Source: Plasmodiophora brassicae
Taxonomy: Eukaryota > Endomyxa: Phytomyxea > Phytomyxea > Plasmodiophorida
DNA length: 64,000 nt
Assembly: GCA_036867785.1 (NCBI GenBank)
Contig: CP145414.1
Location: 930,001 to 994,000, forward strand
Direction of reading: 5' to 3'
Shown: piece after piece, positions 12,305-22,645 of the stretch
Layout: every line of letters starts with the position of its first letter
How positions within the stretch are numbered: position 1 is the stretch's first letter
Program-made: the position numbers and the translations under genes
The notes under the pieces: model-generated
The model's database searches: none
Seen by the model: only the letters and a program-made list of their open reading frames with translations
Told to the model about the DNA's origin: nothing

Positions 12305-12640
12305 GATCACTGTGGTTTCTGGTCGTCGCGGTCGACGACCATCTTGCGGAATGCGTCGACGATGATGGATTTCAGCTTGCCGTCGCCGCGGACGTGCTGG
12401 ACGGCGCGCGAAGGCCGCCAAAGTATTCGCCGCCGCCGATGAACACTTGCGGGACGGAGCGCCGCCCGGCGACGGACTCGACGGCGTTCATCAGCCTCTG
12501 GCGGTCCAGCTCGATGGCAACGACCACCTTCGTTTCGCCTGGGGTCCAACGAAACGTCAGCAATATCGCCCGGCAGCGGACGGGATCGGGGCACCGCTGT
12601 CGTTGTAGGTGACGAGCAGCTTCTTGATTTCGATGCAGAC
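12305..12640 (-). pseudogene. Truncated duplicate of the glutaredoxin gene
   Basis: This stretch is a near copy of the glutaredoxin exons at 14100-14440 on the same strand, for example GETKVVVAIELDRQ and GRRSVPQVFIGG. It starts abruptly at the second Cys of the active site (codons CIEIKKLL), exactly where the terminal repeat of the neighbouring transposon begins. The N-terminal half with CPFC is therefore missing. A short deletion removes the codons around the KNGH segment of the intact copy, and an extra Gly codon-sized change before EYFGG shifts the frame, so the C-terminus is lost. It is a dead partial duplicate, not a second enzyme. Confidence 0.75.
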
Positions 12641-12706
12641 AAATCGGGATAGAGTGTCTCGTCGATTTGCAGGGTGTCTCTAGACGTGCATGTCTTAAAT
12701 TCCAAT
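12641..12706 (+). repeat. Left terminal inverted repeat of the transposon
   Basis: Reads CAAATCGGGATAG at its outer end and ends in CTTAAATTCCA. Its reverse complement matches 13372-13434 with only scattered differences. Confidence 0.65.
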
Positions 12707-13371
12707 CGCATTCGATGTCGGGTTACCTGACAGACTGGTAGGCGTTGTAAACGAGAGTCATCAGGATCCTGAGCCAGATCGCTTGGACGGGGTTCAGCGG
12801 TGAGTAGCGGCAATGTAGATTCTTCAGGTGGCTGCTGTATACGTCAACGCCGCCCTTGATCCGGTTCCACAGAGCAACCAGAGACGGCAGGATATGCTTG
12901 CCTTTCGGCAGCGGTCGACCTCTTTTCATCGCCGCAGTTGCAAGGTCGGACGTACTGTCACGTCATCAATCGCGTGTCCAAATTCGTCTTCATCGAACTT
13001 ACAAGGCCCAGGTTCGTCGCCGTAAGTCCACATTAGGTATCGTTCGCGGATGAACGACAGGCTTGATAGATATCGCGCGCGATCTTCCAAATTAATCTGG
13101 ACGTGTACAACTCTGATGATTCTGGTCGTCGATGCGATGCAGGACAGCCAGTCGTCCAGGCCACCATACGACATATCGTGGATAAGCTGGCACCGATAAG
13201 ATCGATTGGGAACGGCAAACATGGGACTCGCAAGTTTGTGGAAAGACATGGCAACGGTCTGAAGGTTGTATGCCACACGCAGTACGGTTCGTCGGCAACA
13301 GGAAGCAGAGTTCTCGCCAGACCTAATGGCTGTCTTGCACTGTTCCCGAAGAAGAACTTTTCTTTCTGGAA

Positions 13372-13434
13372 TGGAATTTAAGACGCGCACGTCTAGAGAC
13401 ACCCTGCAAACCGACGATATGCTATCCCGAGTTG
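13372..13434 (-). repeat. Right terminal inverted repeat of the transposon
   Basis: Starts TGGAATTTAAGAC and ends near CTATCCCGAGTTG. It mirrors 12641-12706. Confidence 0.65.
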
Positions 13435-13484
13435 TTGCCGCGTTCTGTCGCGTCAATGTGTCTACTGACGCTGCCTTGTTCCGA

Positions 13485-13895
13485 ACCGCCGTTCCCAGTC
13501 ATCTTATCGGTGCCAGCTTATCCACGATATGTCGTATGGTGGCCTGGACGACTGGCTGTCCTGCATCGCATCGACGACCAGAATCATCAGGGTTGTACAC
13601 GTCCAGATTAATTTGGAAGATCGCGCGCGATATCTATCAAGACTGTCGTTCATCCGCGAACGATACCTAATGTGGACTTACGGCGACGAACCTGGGCCCG
13701 ATGAAGATGAATTTGGACACACGATTGATGACGTGACGGTACGTCCGACCTTGCAACTGTGGCGTACAGTCGCTGCTGCGGCGATGGAAAGAGGCCGGCC
13801 GCTGCCGAAAGGCAAGCATATCCTGCCGTCTCTGGTTGCCCTGTGGGACCGGATCAAAGGCAGCGTTGACGTAAACAGCAGACACTTTAAGAACA
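13485..13895 (+). mobile_element. Second transposase fragment, inverted copy of 12815-13220
   Basis: About 410 bp on the plus strand nearly identical to the minus-strand interior of the left transposon, including DMSYGGLDDWLSC, FIRERYLMWTYGDEPGP and LPKGKHILPSLVALWDRIKG. The two arms face each other across a spacer of about 265 bp and form a large imperfect palindrome. This copy lacks the downstream part that follows IKGGVD in the left copy and shows no terminal repeat on its right side. It is a remnant of a second, oppositely inserted element of the same family. Confidence 0.6.
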
Positions 13896-14079
13896 CACGA
13901 TTACACTGGACCCGCCAGCGCGCATTATTGACACCTCACAGGACGATCTCTGGATCTATGCAGATCAAATCCTTGCAGGTATGTATTCAACAGGATGTGA
14001 CCTATGACGTCCCAAGACTTGGGAATCCAGTCCCACGTTGCGTGATCAACCCGTGGCCTCAACTCTCGGTACCGTGTGG
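13896..14079. other. Short spacer, nothing recognised
   Basis: Sequence between the transposase fragment and the glutaredoxin stop codon. It has no coding pattern and no visible repeat partner. Confidence 0.3.
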
Positions 14080-15100
14080 TTAGGCGGCATGATGGGCAGC
14101 GCTGTCCAACGGTTTCGGATCGTCGCGGTCGACGACGACCTTGCGGAATGCCTCGACGGCGTCGGCGATGATGGATTTCAGCTTGCCCTCGTCGCGGGCG
14201 TGCTGGACGGCGCGAAGGCCGCCAAAGTATTCGCCGCCGATGAACACTTGCGGGACGGAGCGCCGCCCGACGACGGACTCGACGGCGTTCATCAGCCCGT
14301 GCCCGTTCTTCTGGCGGTCCAGCTCGATGGCAACGACCACCTTCGTTTCGCCTGGGGTCAGACGAAACGTCAGCAATGTCGCCCGGCAGCGGACGGGATC
14401 GGGGCACCGTTGTCGTTGTAGGTGAGGAGCAGCTTCTTGATTTCGGTGCAGAACGGGCACCAAGTCTTCGAGAAGATGACGACCGGCGCCGACGTGACTG
14501 CTTCGTTGAACAGCGCCTGCTCCTCGTCGTCATCGATGGCGCCCTCGCCTTTATGCGGCTTCGGTCAAGCACGCGTCAGCCGTATGCAGGTGTCGAGACA
14601 TGGCTAAGCTGTTTGCTGCCTACGTTATCGGGGGAAATCGATGTGAGGTCACCACTCTCCATGGGCTGCTCTTGTTCAGCCGACTCGTCAGGGATCGGGG
14701 CCAGGCCGGTGTCGGTGGCAACGGCGCCTCCCGCAATCTCGGCGTCCTGCACCATGAGAGTCAGGTTCCTGTGTGGTACTGTGGAACGAAATCGAGCTAT
14801 AATAGAACTGCCGACCTTGTCGTTCGATATGGCAGGTGGGTCGGCTCTGGGTATGGCGACGGCCATATCGTTGACCTGGGCGATTGGTTCGGGGGCGTCG
14901 CCCGCACGTTGGACGCTGCTGTAGTAGACGACACCGATGACGAACACAACGAGGACAACGCCTGCAAGGGCAGTGGCGCAGGTTCGTAGCTGGTTCTCGT
15001 CGTGGCCGCCGTCTAGAAGCCTTCTCTGCAGATGCTTCTTCCATTGTCGTTCGTCTCCCGGGTAGCGGCGGCGGCTGTCGTAGGTGCTAACGCCAAACAT
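14080..15100 (-). CDS. Membrane-anchored dithiol glutaredoxin
   Basis: Three exons: 15100..14624, 14543..14408 and 14351..14080. The N-terminal exon (MFGVSTYDSRRRY) has a basic stretch and then one transmembrane helix (ALAGVVLVVFVIGVVYY). A 100-residue acidic/Ser-rich linker follows. The next two exons are a classical glutaredoxin with the active site WCPFC, TEIKKLL, the cis-Pro motif SVPQVFIGG and the GSH-binding EYFGG. Glutaredoxins reduce protein or GSH mixed disulfides; the single helix suggests the enzyme faces a membrane compartment (ER or Golgi lumen is an inference). The joint at 14544-14623 keeps the frame, but the N-terminal exon could also be read as a separate small gene ending near 14576. 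A broken copy of the catalytic exons lies at 12305-12640. Confidence 0.75.
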
Positions 15101-15224
15101 CGAGAGCAGGTCGTGATTGCGCACGTGAAGATATTGGGATTCTGTTGCCGATTGGGGGCAGTGGATATCTCTCGGGAATGATCGCGGCAAATCGGCGAAC
15201 CCCTGGCAATGCTGTATTGACGAC

Positions 15225-17178
15225 GTCATTTGTGCTCCAGGAACGTGCTGGGGAATCCTTCCCAGCATTTCATGTAGTCCGGGTCCTGGAGCTGGGACGC
15301 AATGGCATAATCGGTGAGACGCAGCATGTAACTGGTTTCGAACATGAACGCCATCATATCTGTACCGATCGTTTCAGGCCTGAGCGATTACCTGACATGT
15401 GCGTCCCTCTAAACGAACCTTTCAGATGAACCGGCTCAAGCTTCATGTTTGAGAAATGGTTGAATGCTTCCAGCGACGGACCATGGGCCATCGCGCACGA
15501 ATGTAGCGATGCGGCACCAGGTGGAAAGCTGAATTTGAACGCGGTCCTTAGGGCGCCATCGCCGATTTGACAGTGGCGACGTACCCGGTAGGTTTCGCTT
15601 CATACTGGCCTCGAATGTTGCCCATGTACTCGCTCATTGGGGCATTCCTGTGGAACCACCTACATGTATCAACCGTCGGTAAACACCTGATTTGGGAAGT
15701 CAGGGTGCACGACGGTGTCATACGGCGGCCGGAATCCATCTTGAACCTAATCCAAACAGAAAACGGGTGCTCAGAGAGGTGAACGATTTGAGATCGAGGA
15801 AAGCGGGGGGCCTTCTACCTGCCATCGAGGTGGGAAAATGGCGAAGTCCAAAGCGGCAACTCCAGGTTCGTTCGTCGGCACCGTCAGCACAGTAAAGATG
15901 GACTAGATAGACGTGAGCAATTGCTGGAAGCGTAAGGTGAACACCGCACCGGGTCGGGATGGTCGTACGTGACCGAGTTCACCGCACAGAAACGATCGAG
16001 ATCATACTTGAACGGAAGGTAATTGCCTGGTCGACGAAGGTGAGTTGCGCGTCTCGGGGTCCAATGAAACGTACCGTGCCATGCAACGACATCGAAACAG
16101 GAATGGTCTTGGACAGCGTTGAAGAAGCACCCAAGAAATTTCTTATCGTGACGACACGTCAGCGGAGTCGTCGGAACCCTCCCTATAAGAGTACTGTACC
16201 TGGACGACGACAAACTGTTCGCCGCTTGGGAGCTTTTCAGCCACGTAGTGCGCCGTTGGGTACTGGAAGTCGCGAGCGTTCGCCAGCCCGTTCGCGCCAA
16301 TCGGGCCCAGCTCAGGCAAATTGCAATGCCCGGTAAAGACCTCGCAGATATACCCGCGAATGTTGGGCGCTGCGGCGTTGTCTCAGGCCAGAGAGGACTT
16401 CGCAGCACGTGTCACCGTACAAGAAAATTGAACCGCGAACCTGATGCCTCTCGGGACGACCACGATCTCGCCAACTCGCACTCGGAGAAGTCCAAATTCG
16501 GTTTGGACCAGAAGGTCACCGAACTCGGGGACAATGATGAGGTCGCCGTCTAGGCGATCCCGAAATCAGTCGCAGCGAAGTTTCCAAGACGACTAGCAGC
16601 AGCCAGCAGTACCAGAATTGCAGAACGCCGTGTTGACCATCGGCTTGTTGGCAGCGTAAACATGGATGGCGATCCCGGCCTTCAGGTCGGGACTTCCCGC
16701 ACCGGCCACGGTTTTGACGCCCTCGATGAACGTCGTCGGCACGTTCTTATCCGGCAGCGGCGTTGGAAGCCAGCGAATCTGAGTGAAACGTGAGAAGCGG
16801 GTAATGGCAGGTATCCAAGGACACCGACTTGGTTAGGGACGGCATGCGCGTCGTGGAAGGAACTTTTCCACAAGCGATACGCGTCCGCAGGCGCAGACTG
16901 CATTGGGCGATGCGTCACCGACGGCAGGATACGGTACATCCACGAGCGACGGTTATGCGCACGCGGTGTCGTGAACGACGTCCCCGACAACTGCTCCGCG
17001 TACAACCCATACGGGCACCTGCGCCGTCGACGTCAGATCCTGCCCGGGTCCACCCGGATCGCGCCGCTCCCGACTTCTGCGGGTTGTTACACCCAACAGG
17101 CAGCGCGCCCGGTTTCGCCTCCGACTGCAACTCCGACCCGAACCCGGTCAGGTACGACAGGTCGTCGTCCACCTTCAT
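15225..17178 (-). CDS. HGD: Homogentisate 1,2-dioxygenase
   Basis: Catalyses ring opening of homogentisate to maleylacetoacetate in tyrosine/phenylalanine breakdown, with a non-haem Fe(II). Many short exons run from [16 protein letters not shown] at 17178 to the stop at 15225. Recognisable blocks in order are [122 protein letters not shown] and [18 protein letters not shown]. The iron ligands (His and Glu in [10 protein letters not shown], His in LHS) are present. The first in-frame true ATG was chosen. The gene looks complete at about 430-450 residues. No other tyrosine-catabolism gene is adjacent. Confidence 0.92.
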
Positions 17179-17566
17179 CCCCACCCCGGGACAGATCCCA
17201 CTTCCGCAAACGGAGCGCGGTCACGTTTTGGGGGAGGGGACATATAATCCGCCTCACGGTGCAGGCACACGTTGCCTATATGCCGGTGACGGACGGTAGG
17301 CATGCGTCAAGGCCGCGTAGGTGCACGGCGGCTACTTTCTGTACGGCCTGTCGGCGGTACCGCATGTGCCTAGAGGTACGGCGATTGTCCGATGGGCTAT
17401 GTGTATGTGGTGCGGAGTTGGTGCCAGGCCCTGCGGCCTGCCTGCTTCAGGGGCACGCACTGTCGCCGCACGGCGCCCGGCGGCAGACTGCGTCGCGGAC
17501 TTCCCGTCGTTGCCCAGTGCGGTTGGTGGCCAGAGCGCCTGCGAGCCGGTAGAGGTATAGGCGACC

Positions 17567-19780
17567 ATGTCGGGCAAGAAGAAGGCCGTCAAGATGTCGT
17601 GGCAGGAGATGCAGATGCAGTTTGGAACCACGTCGGCGCGTCCGATCGACAACCTGCCTACGGCGCCGCGTGCGTACGTCGAAGCGCCCGGCGCCCCACT
17701 CCCTCGTTGCGATCTGAATAGTGTTTCCAGGCAACAAGGGGACGGATACCTTGGGTTTCGTCACAGGTCGACCGCGGATTACGCCGATCGGGAGCGCCGA
17801 AGGGATCCGAGGGAAGAAAACGAAGAAATGCCCAGTCGTGCGGATGAGGCTGGCCAGTGGCGGTCGTCGGCGACGCCATCGAGCCGTAACGAGGATCGCG
17901 GAAGGTCGTCTGTTCCGTTCGGGCGATCCGACGATGCGTCGCAGTGGCGTTCAGCCGCTCCTGTGGCATCGTCGGGCGGTTTCCGAAGCGGGTCCGGGGG
18001 ACGCGATATCGTGCGTCGCGATGAGCCATCGTCGGCTGGGCGCCCCCGTTTGAACCTCGTCAAACCGTCTGCAGAACGTCTCGCTGCCGCTCAGGAAGCC
18101 AACGCAGAGGCAGCGACCAAGAAGGCTGCCGAGCCTGATAAGAAACCCAGCCCGTTTGGCGATGCGAAACCTACAGATAAGGCAAGCCCGTTCGGTGACG
18201 CGAGACCAGTTTTGACAAAGGATACGCCCAAGGCGAGCACATTCGGTGATGCGAAACCCGTTGCATCGAAAGACGCGCCGAAGGCGAACCCGTTCGGTGA
18301 TGCGAAACCCGTTGTCTCGAAAGACGCGCCGAAGGCGAGCCCGTTCGGTGACGCGAAGCCAGTTGGCACGAAGGATGTCAAACCTGCTGCTCCAAGTTCC
18401 CAAAGTCGTAGTCCGTTTGGTGACGCCAGGCCAGTTGCAACGAAGGACACGCCTGCGGAAGCGAAACCCAGCCCGTTTGGCGACGCGAATCCTGTGGACA
18501 AGGTCACGCCTGCGAAGCCGACTGAGACGAAACCGGCGCCTGCCAAGATGAGCCCGTTCGGTGAAGCGCGTCCAGCCGAGGAGCCTGCATCAGCGGCAGC
18601 TGATCGCCGACCGCTTGTCAGGCTGACGCATCGTGAAGGTCCTTCATCGGAACTCGGAGCGTCATCCAGATTCGCGCGTCCGCCTCGTGAAGAGCCCGTG
18701 CCGTCGTCAAGGTTACCGCCGGCGCGAGCGGAGCCGCCGCCGCGAACGGTTCGTCCTGCAGAACCGAAACCTGTCGCTGTCGCCGAAAAGTACCCCGTTG
18801 CTGAAGTGCCTGACCTGCCGGTTGACGAGTCGTTGCCCGCGTCTCGTGACCTGGAGCGCTCGGTGCTGGCGAGGGCAATGTCGGAGGCCACCTGGGTGTC
18901 CGCTGACGATCTCGCGGATGGCATCAGCTCGATCGATCTGTCCGATGAGCATGCCGCCGCTGCTCTTTCCGATGTTCTCTGTGCCAGCCTTCGGGAGCAC
19001 ACGGTCATTCTGCCGTCAGCGCTGTCGCTCCTCCCCGGTGATCGCGCCGCCGACATCACTGAGCAAACGTTGCGCAAGTACGCCGCTGACGAATCGCCTG
19101 CTGCGCTTAAGAGCCTGGTCAGTTCGTCGGTCCCACCTGTTGACGTCATCGCCGTCCTCGGCCTTACCGGCAAGTCTCGTCCTGAGTTGGAGGCGGCGCT
19201 GGAATCGAAAGGCCTCGCCGTTCTGATGCCCGAGGAAGACATTGCTGGCAAGATTGCCGCGTTATGCGCCAATCTGAGCACGCCACCAGATCAGATCGTC
19301 AAGGAGATCGCGTCAACCGGCAAGAAGGCCAGCACGAAAGTCGCACGGATCGTCGGTGAATACGTTGCCAAGAAGAGCCTGGCCTCTGGGAAAGCGTTCG
19401 ACGCCGGCGTGATTGAGTCGTGCAAGGGCCTGCTGCAGAAGGTCGTGTCGCCGTCCTCCGTCAAGTCGCAGGTGCAACTGCTGTTTGGCGCCCAGCCCGT
19501 ATGTTTCGCCCAGTCGAAGGCGATCAAGCGCTGTGGCAGGCTGCTGTTCGAGTCGCTGTACGACCACAGGATCGTCTCGATCGACGGGCTAGTCGCGTGG
19601 ATGCAGGACAACACGGACCCTGCCGAGGGCAAACGTCAGGTCCTGCTGCAGGTCGGCGGGTTCATCAGCGAGGTGCAGAACTCGGCGATCGCCCGCGAAG
19701 AAGCCGTATCGGAGTCGGATGAAGACAGTGTTGATCTTAGCGGCGATTTCCCACAGGCTAACCGAAATTATGAGTACTGA
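17567..19780 (+). CDS. eIF4B-like PFGxA(K/R)P repeat protein with W2-like C-terminus
   Basis: One exon of 737 codons. The N-terminus (MSWQEMQMQF) and an Arg/Ser/Asp-rich region resemble translation-initiation proteins of the eIF4B type. Eight copies of PFG(D/E)A(K/R/N)P, for example KASPFGDAKPV, lie between about 18150 and 18575 (residues ~195-335); this repeat is known from plant and fungal eIF4B. After a Pro-rich linker, residues ~430-720 are a helical repeat region. It ends in LYDHRIVSIDGLVAWMQDN and an acidic tail, which fits a W2 (eIF4G/eIF5 C-terminal) HEAT domain. The usual RRM of metazoan or fungal eIF4B is not seen. A role in ribosome recruitment as an eIF4A/eIF3 partner is inferred. 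The last ~300 residues are the least certain. Confidence 0.65.
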   Translation: MSGKKKAVKMSWQEMQMQFGTTSARPIDNLPTAPRAYVEAPGAPLPRCDLNSVSRQQGDGYLGFRHRSTADYADRERRRDPREENEEMPSRADEAGQWRSSATPSSRNEDRGRSSVPFGRSDDASQWRSAAPVASSGGFRSGSGGRDIVRRDEPSSAGRPRLNLVKPSAERLAAAQEANAEAATKKAAEPDKKPSPFGDAKPTDKASPFGDARPVLTKDTPKASTFGDAKPVASKDAPKANPFGDAKPVVSKDAPKASPFGDAKPVGTKDVKPAAPSSQSRSPFGDARPVATKDTPAEAKPSPFGDANPVDKVTPAKPTETKPAPAKMSPFGEARPAEEPASAAADRRPLVRLTHREGPSSELGASSRFARPPREEPVPSSRLPPARAEPPPRTVRPAEPKPVAVAEKYPVAEVPDLPVDESLPASRDLERSVLARAMSEATWVSADDLADGISSIDLSDEHAAAALSDVLCASLREHTVILPSALSLLPGDRAADITEQTLRKYAADESPAALKSLVSSSVPPVDVIAVLGLTGKSRPELEAALESKGLAVLMPEEDIAGKIAALCANLSTPPDQIVKEIASTGKKASTKVARIVGEYVAKKSLASGKAFDAGVIESCKGLLQKVVSPSSVKSQVQLLFGAQPVCFAQSKAIKRCGRLLFESLYDHRIVSIDGLVAWMQDNTDPAEGKRQVLLQVGGFISEVQNSAIAREEAVSESDEDSVDLSGDFPQANRNYEY

Positions 19781-20295
19781 TCCATTCCGTATCAAAAATA
19801 CACCCATCGGCTGCTGTGGTCTAGTACGTTGAAAATACAGGTTTCGTGTAACGGATCTCCTGGCTGCGTATGTACCTCCACGTCGCGCCGATGATACGCC
19901 CTCGGGCTGCATCGCGACCGTTTCGCTGGCAGTGGTGCCCTCCTGATACCTACAGACGCGGTTTGGATTGGTCTGCCGGTCGCATGTTCGGCACCTGACC
20001 AGGACGTTGTGCTCAACGTCCTCGTTCGTGAGCGGCTGCTTACTGCCGTTGGAACGCATCGTCCGCTGGTCGGTGACGGACAGGATTTCCAAGAACGCGC
20101 CCGGAACGTCGTCCTGGCTCGCACGACCCTTGAGTAATCGCACAAACCGACGATGAGCGCAATACGGGCTGCTCCTGTGATGTGTTGGTGGTTGCCAAAC
20201 GTGGCTATGCAGAGCAATACATTGATTCCGGGCTCCACCGGCCGAGTCGACACTCCCGAAGAATATGGCATGATGAAAACCAATTCTCCCTGTAT
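19781..20295. other. Intergenic; at most a weak minus-strand hypothetical ORF
   Basis: A minus-strand frame at about 20143-19800 contains VLVRCRTCDRQTNPNRVC, a Cys-rich cluster, but has no recognisable family, no clear start and runs into the preceding gene in antisense. I do not call a gene here. Confidence 0.25.
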
Positions 20296-21475
20296 TTAGG
20301 ATTCGATCTGCAGCGATACTTGCGGAGGTGATGTTTGCGACAGGATTTTATCGACACTTTTAAGGATCTGCGGGACCTGGGAATATGCTTAGACCTAGCG
20401 CAGTACAGGTTTGAGGGACACCTTACCGTCGGACGGTCTTTTAGGTTCTTGGACAGCATCGAATCAATAAGTGTCCGTGTCGGTTTGGAGTACCTGTTGG
20501 GAGGAGAATGCCGGATCTTGAGGTCCACGACAGCCAGCGCAATGCTGCCGCCCGAATCCAGAACTTCGTCTAGGGGCGACTGACCATACGCCATGGCGTA
20601 CAGTAAACAACCTGCCAGCGACCATGTGTGAGGTACCGGCTGATCAAGCAGCAGCGCAGTGACATACCCAGTCCCCATACGTCTGTTCGTCCGTCCAGTT
20701 TCGAATCGACTTTCACGTGAAACAGCTCGGGAGGCCGATACGAGATTGTCGAATGTATGCTGGCCTGCTCCTGGATACGCATCGCTTCCTGTCGGCTGAC
20801 GACGTGGACATCCGCGCCGCAAGTTGATCCGAAATCCGTCAGCAGTGCTCCAACCTTGTCATCAAGAAGAACGTTCCCTGGCTTCGTACACTGCTGTCAG
20901 AACAAGGTCATCGAGGGAATGAGGCGCGCATCTCCGACCTTGAGGTCGCGATGTGCCAGGCTGGGTTGGCATGCATGCATATACCCAACAGCCTGGCAGA
21001 TGGCCTGGAACAGCGTCAGCATTTCGTGCTCAGGAAACCAGACTTTCGACTGCCGGCGCCATTGTATCTCGCCCAGCAGGCTGCCACGCGGGCACAATGG
21101 TAGCAGAAGCAGGACCATCGTCTGCCCGTTATCGTCCTTGACCTCGCCCATATCAATCATCTTCATGATGTTCGGGTGGTTCAAACGCGCCATGATGTCG
21201 CGTTCGTGTCGTGCCGTCTGCAATTGTTCCTGGCTCTGGCAGAGCAATCGTTTCAGCGCGAACCGCTCCTTGGTCCGTCTATCTTCAACCTATCAGAGCG
21301 GCCTAAGTCTCGTGGATAAACCGTCGCGCCTAGTGACGCAGCATACGAGGTCGATAAACGCGAATCCGCCCTCGGCAATAGTGCTGATGAGTTGTACACT
21401 GCGACGTTCCAGATGGTACTCGACGACGGGCGCGAACAGCTTCTGGATCCATGCCCAGATCGACACGCAGAACAT
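20296..21475 (-). CDS. STK16: STK16/Env7-type serine/threonine kinase (NAK family)
   Basis: A Golgi- or vacuole-associated kinase family, usually N-acylated. The protein starts MFCVSIWAWIQKLF at the ATG at 21475. It shows the Gly loop IAEGGFAFIDLV, the lysine in FALKRLLCQSQEQ, the catalytic HRDLK, DFGS as the metal-binding loop, and TISYRPPELF. The C-lobe has GRTDVWGLG, then WSLAGCLLYAMAYGQSPLDE and GSIALAVVDLKI, which is the family-specific helix of STK16. About five introns of 45-60 nt interrupt it; the last exon ends in VPQILKSVDKILSQ and a stop at 20296. No PH or clathrin-binding tail follows, so it is the short STK16 form and not GAK/AAK1. All catalytic residues seem present. Confidence 0.9.
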
Positions 21476-21913
21476 CCGCACACGGAGGAGGACGCTCGCC
21501 CAACGCGATCCGGTCGTCGTCGTCGTTGTCGAGTGTCGGGCGCTCCGGCCGCCGTCCCGCGTCTCACGTCCGACGTGGTCGGGGACCGGTTGTCGCACCT
21601 ACTACCTCGCCAATCGCCGGACAGTCACAGCACCGCGCGCCGAATCCGATCCCATTCTCTATAACCGGCCCCGGGTCGAACGCGCCCCACCGAACCTGAC
21701 GCGGTGCTGTCGCCCCGTTACTCACAATGAAACGTCTGTAGACGTGTGCCCACCTGACCCTTCGTCGGACCAATGATTAAACTTGGGCGATCTGCAGGTT
21801 ACGGCCTGACGAGAGTGTGTGCAGCGTGTATCTGGGTCGCCGGCACGTAATGTTAAGGATCGCAGATATATTCGAGATGCGGAGCGGGGCGCCCGGCCTG
21901 CACAGTGTGCTGG
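21476..21913. other. Intergenic, nothing recognised
   Basis: Spacer of 438 bp between the kinase start and the stop of the first Cdc25-like gene. It is expected to hold the kinase promoter; no motif is evident. Confidence 0.35.
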
Positions 21914-22645
21914 CTATACTGGCGATGCGAACGTGAACCGTTTCTGAGGTGCCGCTCGGGGCGTCACGACGACCGCGTCAACCTCCCTGAACTGCGACTT
22001 CTTTTTCGTCCAGGATTTTCTACACTCCATGGCCTGCTTGCGCCAGGCCTTGCTGAGCTCCGGGTGCGACATGGGGACGTAACCGTTCGGGCTGCATAGC
22101 GTTGGATGCAGGGCGAAGAACTTGCGGTACCCGCCTTCCATGACGAACATCTGCGGGAAGGATAACGCGGGGTACATGTTGGCGGAACGGTCCAGGGCGC
22201 GGAAAGCAGCGAAGGATTTCGGGGCGCGCTGCTGGCTGAACTCGCAGTGGAAGATGATGACGGCGGGACGTTCGGACACTCTTCGAAGTTCGTCGTGCAG
22301 TCGTTTCAGATGATCGTGGCGGTTGATGGAGATGGCCCCAGGAAGATGACCGCCGGCGTGCTCGTAGTCGTAGCGACAGTCGACGATGAGGAATGGGGCG
22401 CCGCACAGGATCTGGCCGGTGATCATCGCCGCGACCGTGTCGCAGGACACGAAGTGGTTCCGAACCGTCGGCAGGATGGACGTGACCTCGCACTGCAGAT
22501 CACACGGGGGTGTGGCCGGTGACGAAGGCTCGACGGCAGCAGGCGTCGTCGGGAAGCACAGGCGCCGCGGCGCCGGCGACATGTCCAAGGCTTCCGGGAA
22601 CAGCGAGCCGCGCGTCGGCACGAACACAGGCGAGGTCAACATCAT
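21914..22645 (-). CDS. CDC25: Cdc25-like dual-specificity phosphatase, copy 1
   Basis: Cdc25 removes inhibitory phosphates from cyclin-dependent kinases; the catalytic domain has the rhodanese fold. The single exon encodes about 243 residues. The order is a short regulatory N-terminus, LIVDCRYDYEHAGGHLPGAI, the active-site loop HCEFSQQRAP (C-x5-R), FPQMFVMEGGYRKFF and a basic tail (RKQAMECRKSWTKKK). The Glu in CEFS and the Arg are intact. The usual GP after the Arg is replaced by AP. The ATG at 22645 follows non-ATG codons in the same frame. The protein is close in length to minimal protist Cdc25 forms. A second copy lies at 24127-24858, with a SNARE gene between. Confidence 0.88.
   Translation of the reverse strand: MMLTSPVFVPTRGSLFPEALDMSPAPRRLCFPTTPAAVEPSSPATPPCDLQCEVTSILPTVRNHFVSCDTVAAMITGQILCGAPFLIVDCRYDYEHAGGHLPGAISINRHDHLKRLHDELRRVSERPAVIIFHCEFSQQRAPKSFAAFRALDRSANMYPALSFPQMFVMEGGYRKFFALHPTLCSPNGYVPMSHPELSKAWRKQAMECRKSWTKKKSQFREVDAVVVTPRAAPQKRFTFASPV

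Larger units (their letters stand above)
12641..13434 (-). mobile_element. Decayed DNA transposon with terminal inverted repeats
   Basis: About 0.8 kb bounded by inverted repeats of roughly 65 bp (12641-12706 and 13372-13434), which share the core GTCTAGAGACACCCTGCAAA. Between them, fragments of a transposase lie on the minus strand, including LPSLVALWNRIKGGVD and RILMTLVYNAYQS. The NRIKGGVD motif and the trailing helix recall the end of the DDE catalytic region in PiggyBac-type (DDE_Tnp_1_7) transposases, but the TIRs do not look typical for PiggyBac, so the family is tentative. The reading frame is interrupted and far too short for a full transposase. The left end cuts the glutaredoxin copy. 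Confidence 0.6.

Noticed and set aside
18091-19281. Long minus-strand open frame (about 396 codons) opposite the eIF4B-like gene
   Set aside because: It is the antisense of a GC-biased repeat-containing exon; its Ser/Pro/Asn-rich repeats only mirror the PFG repeats.
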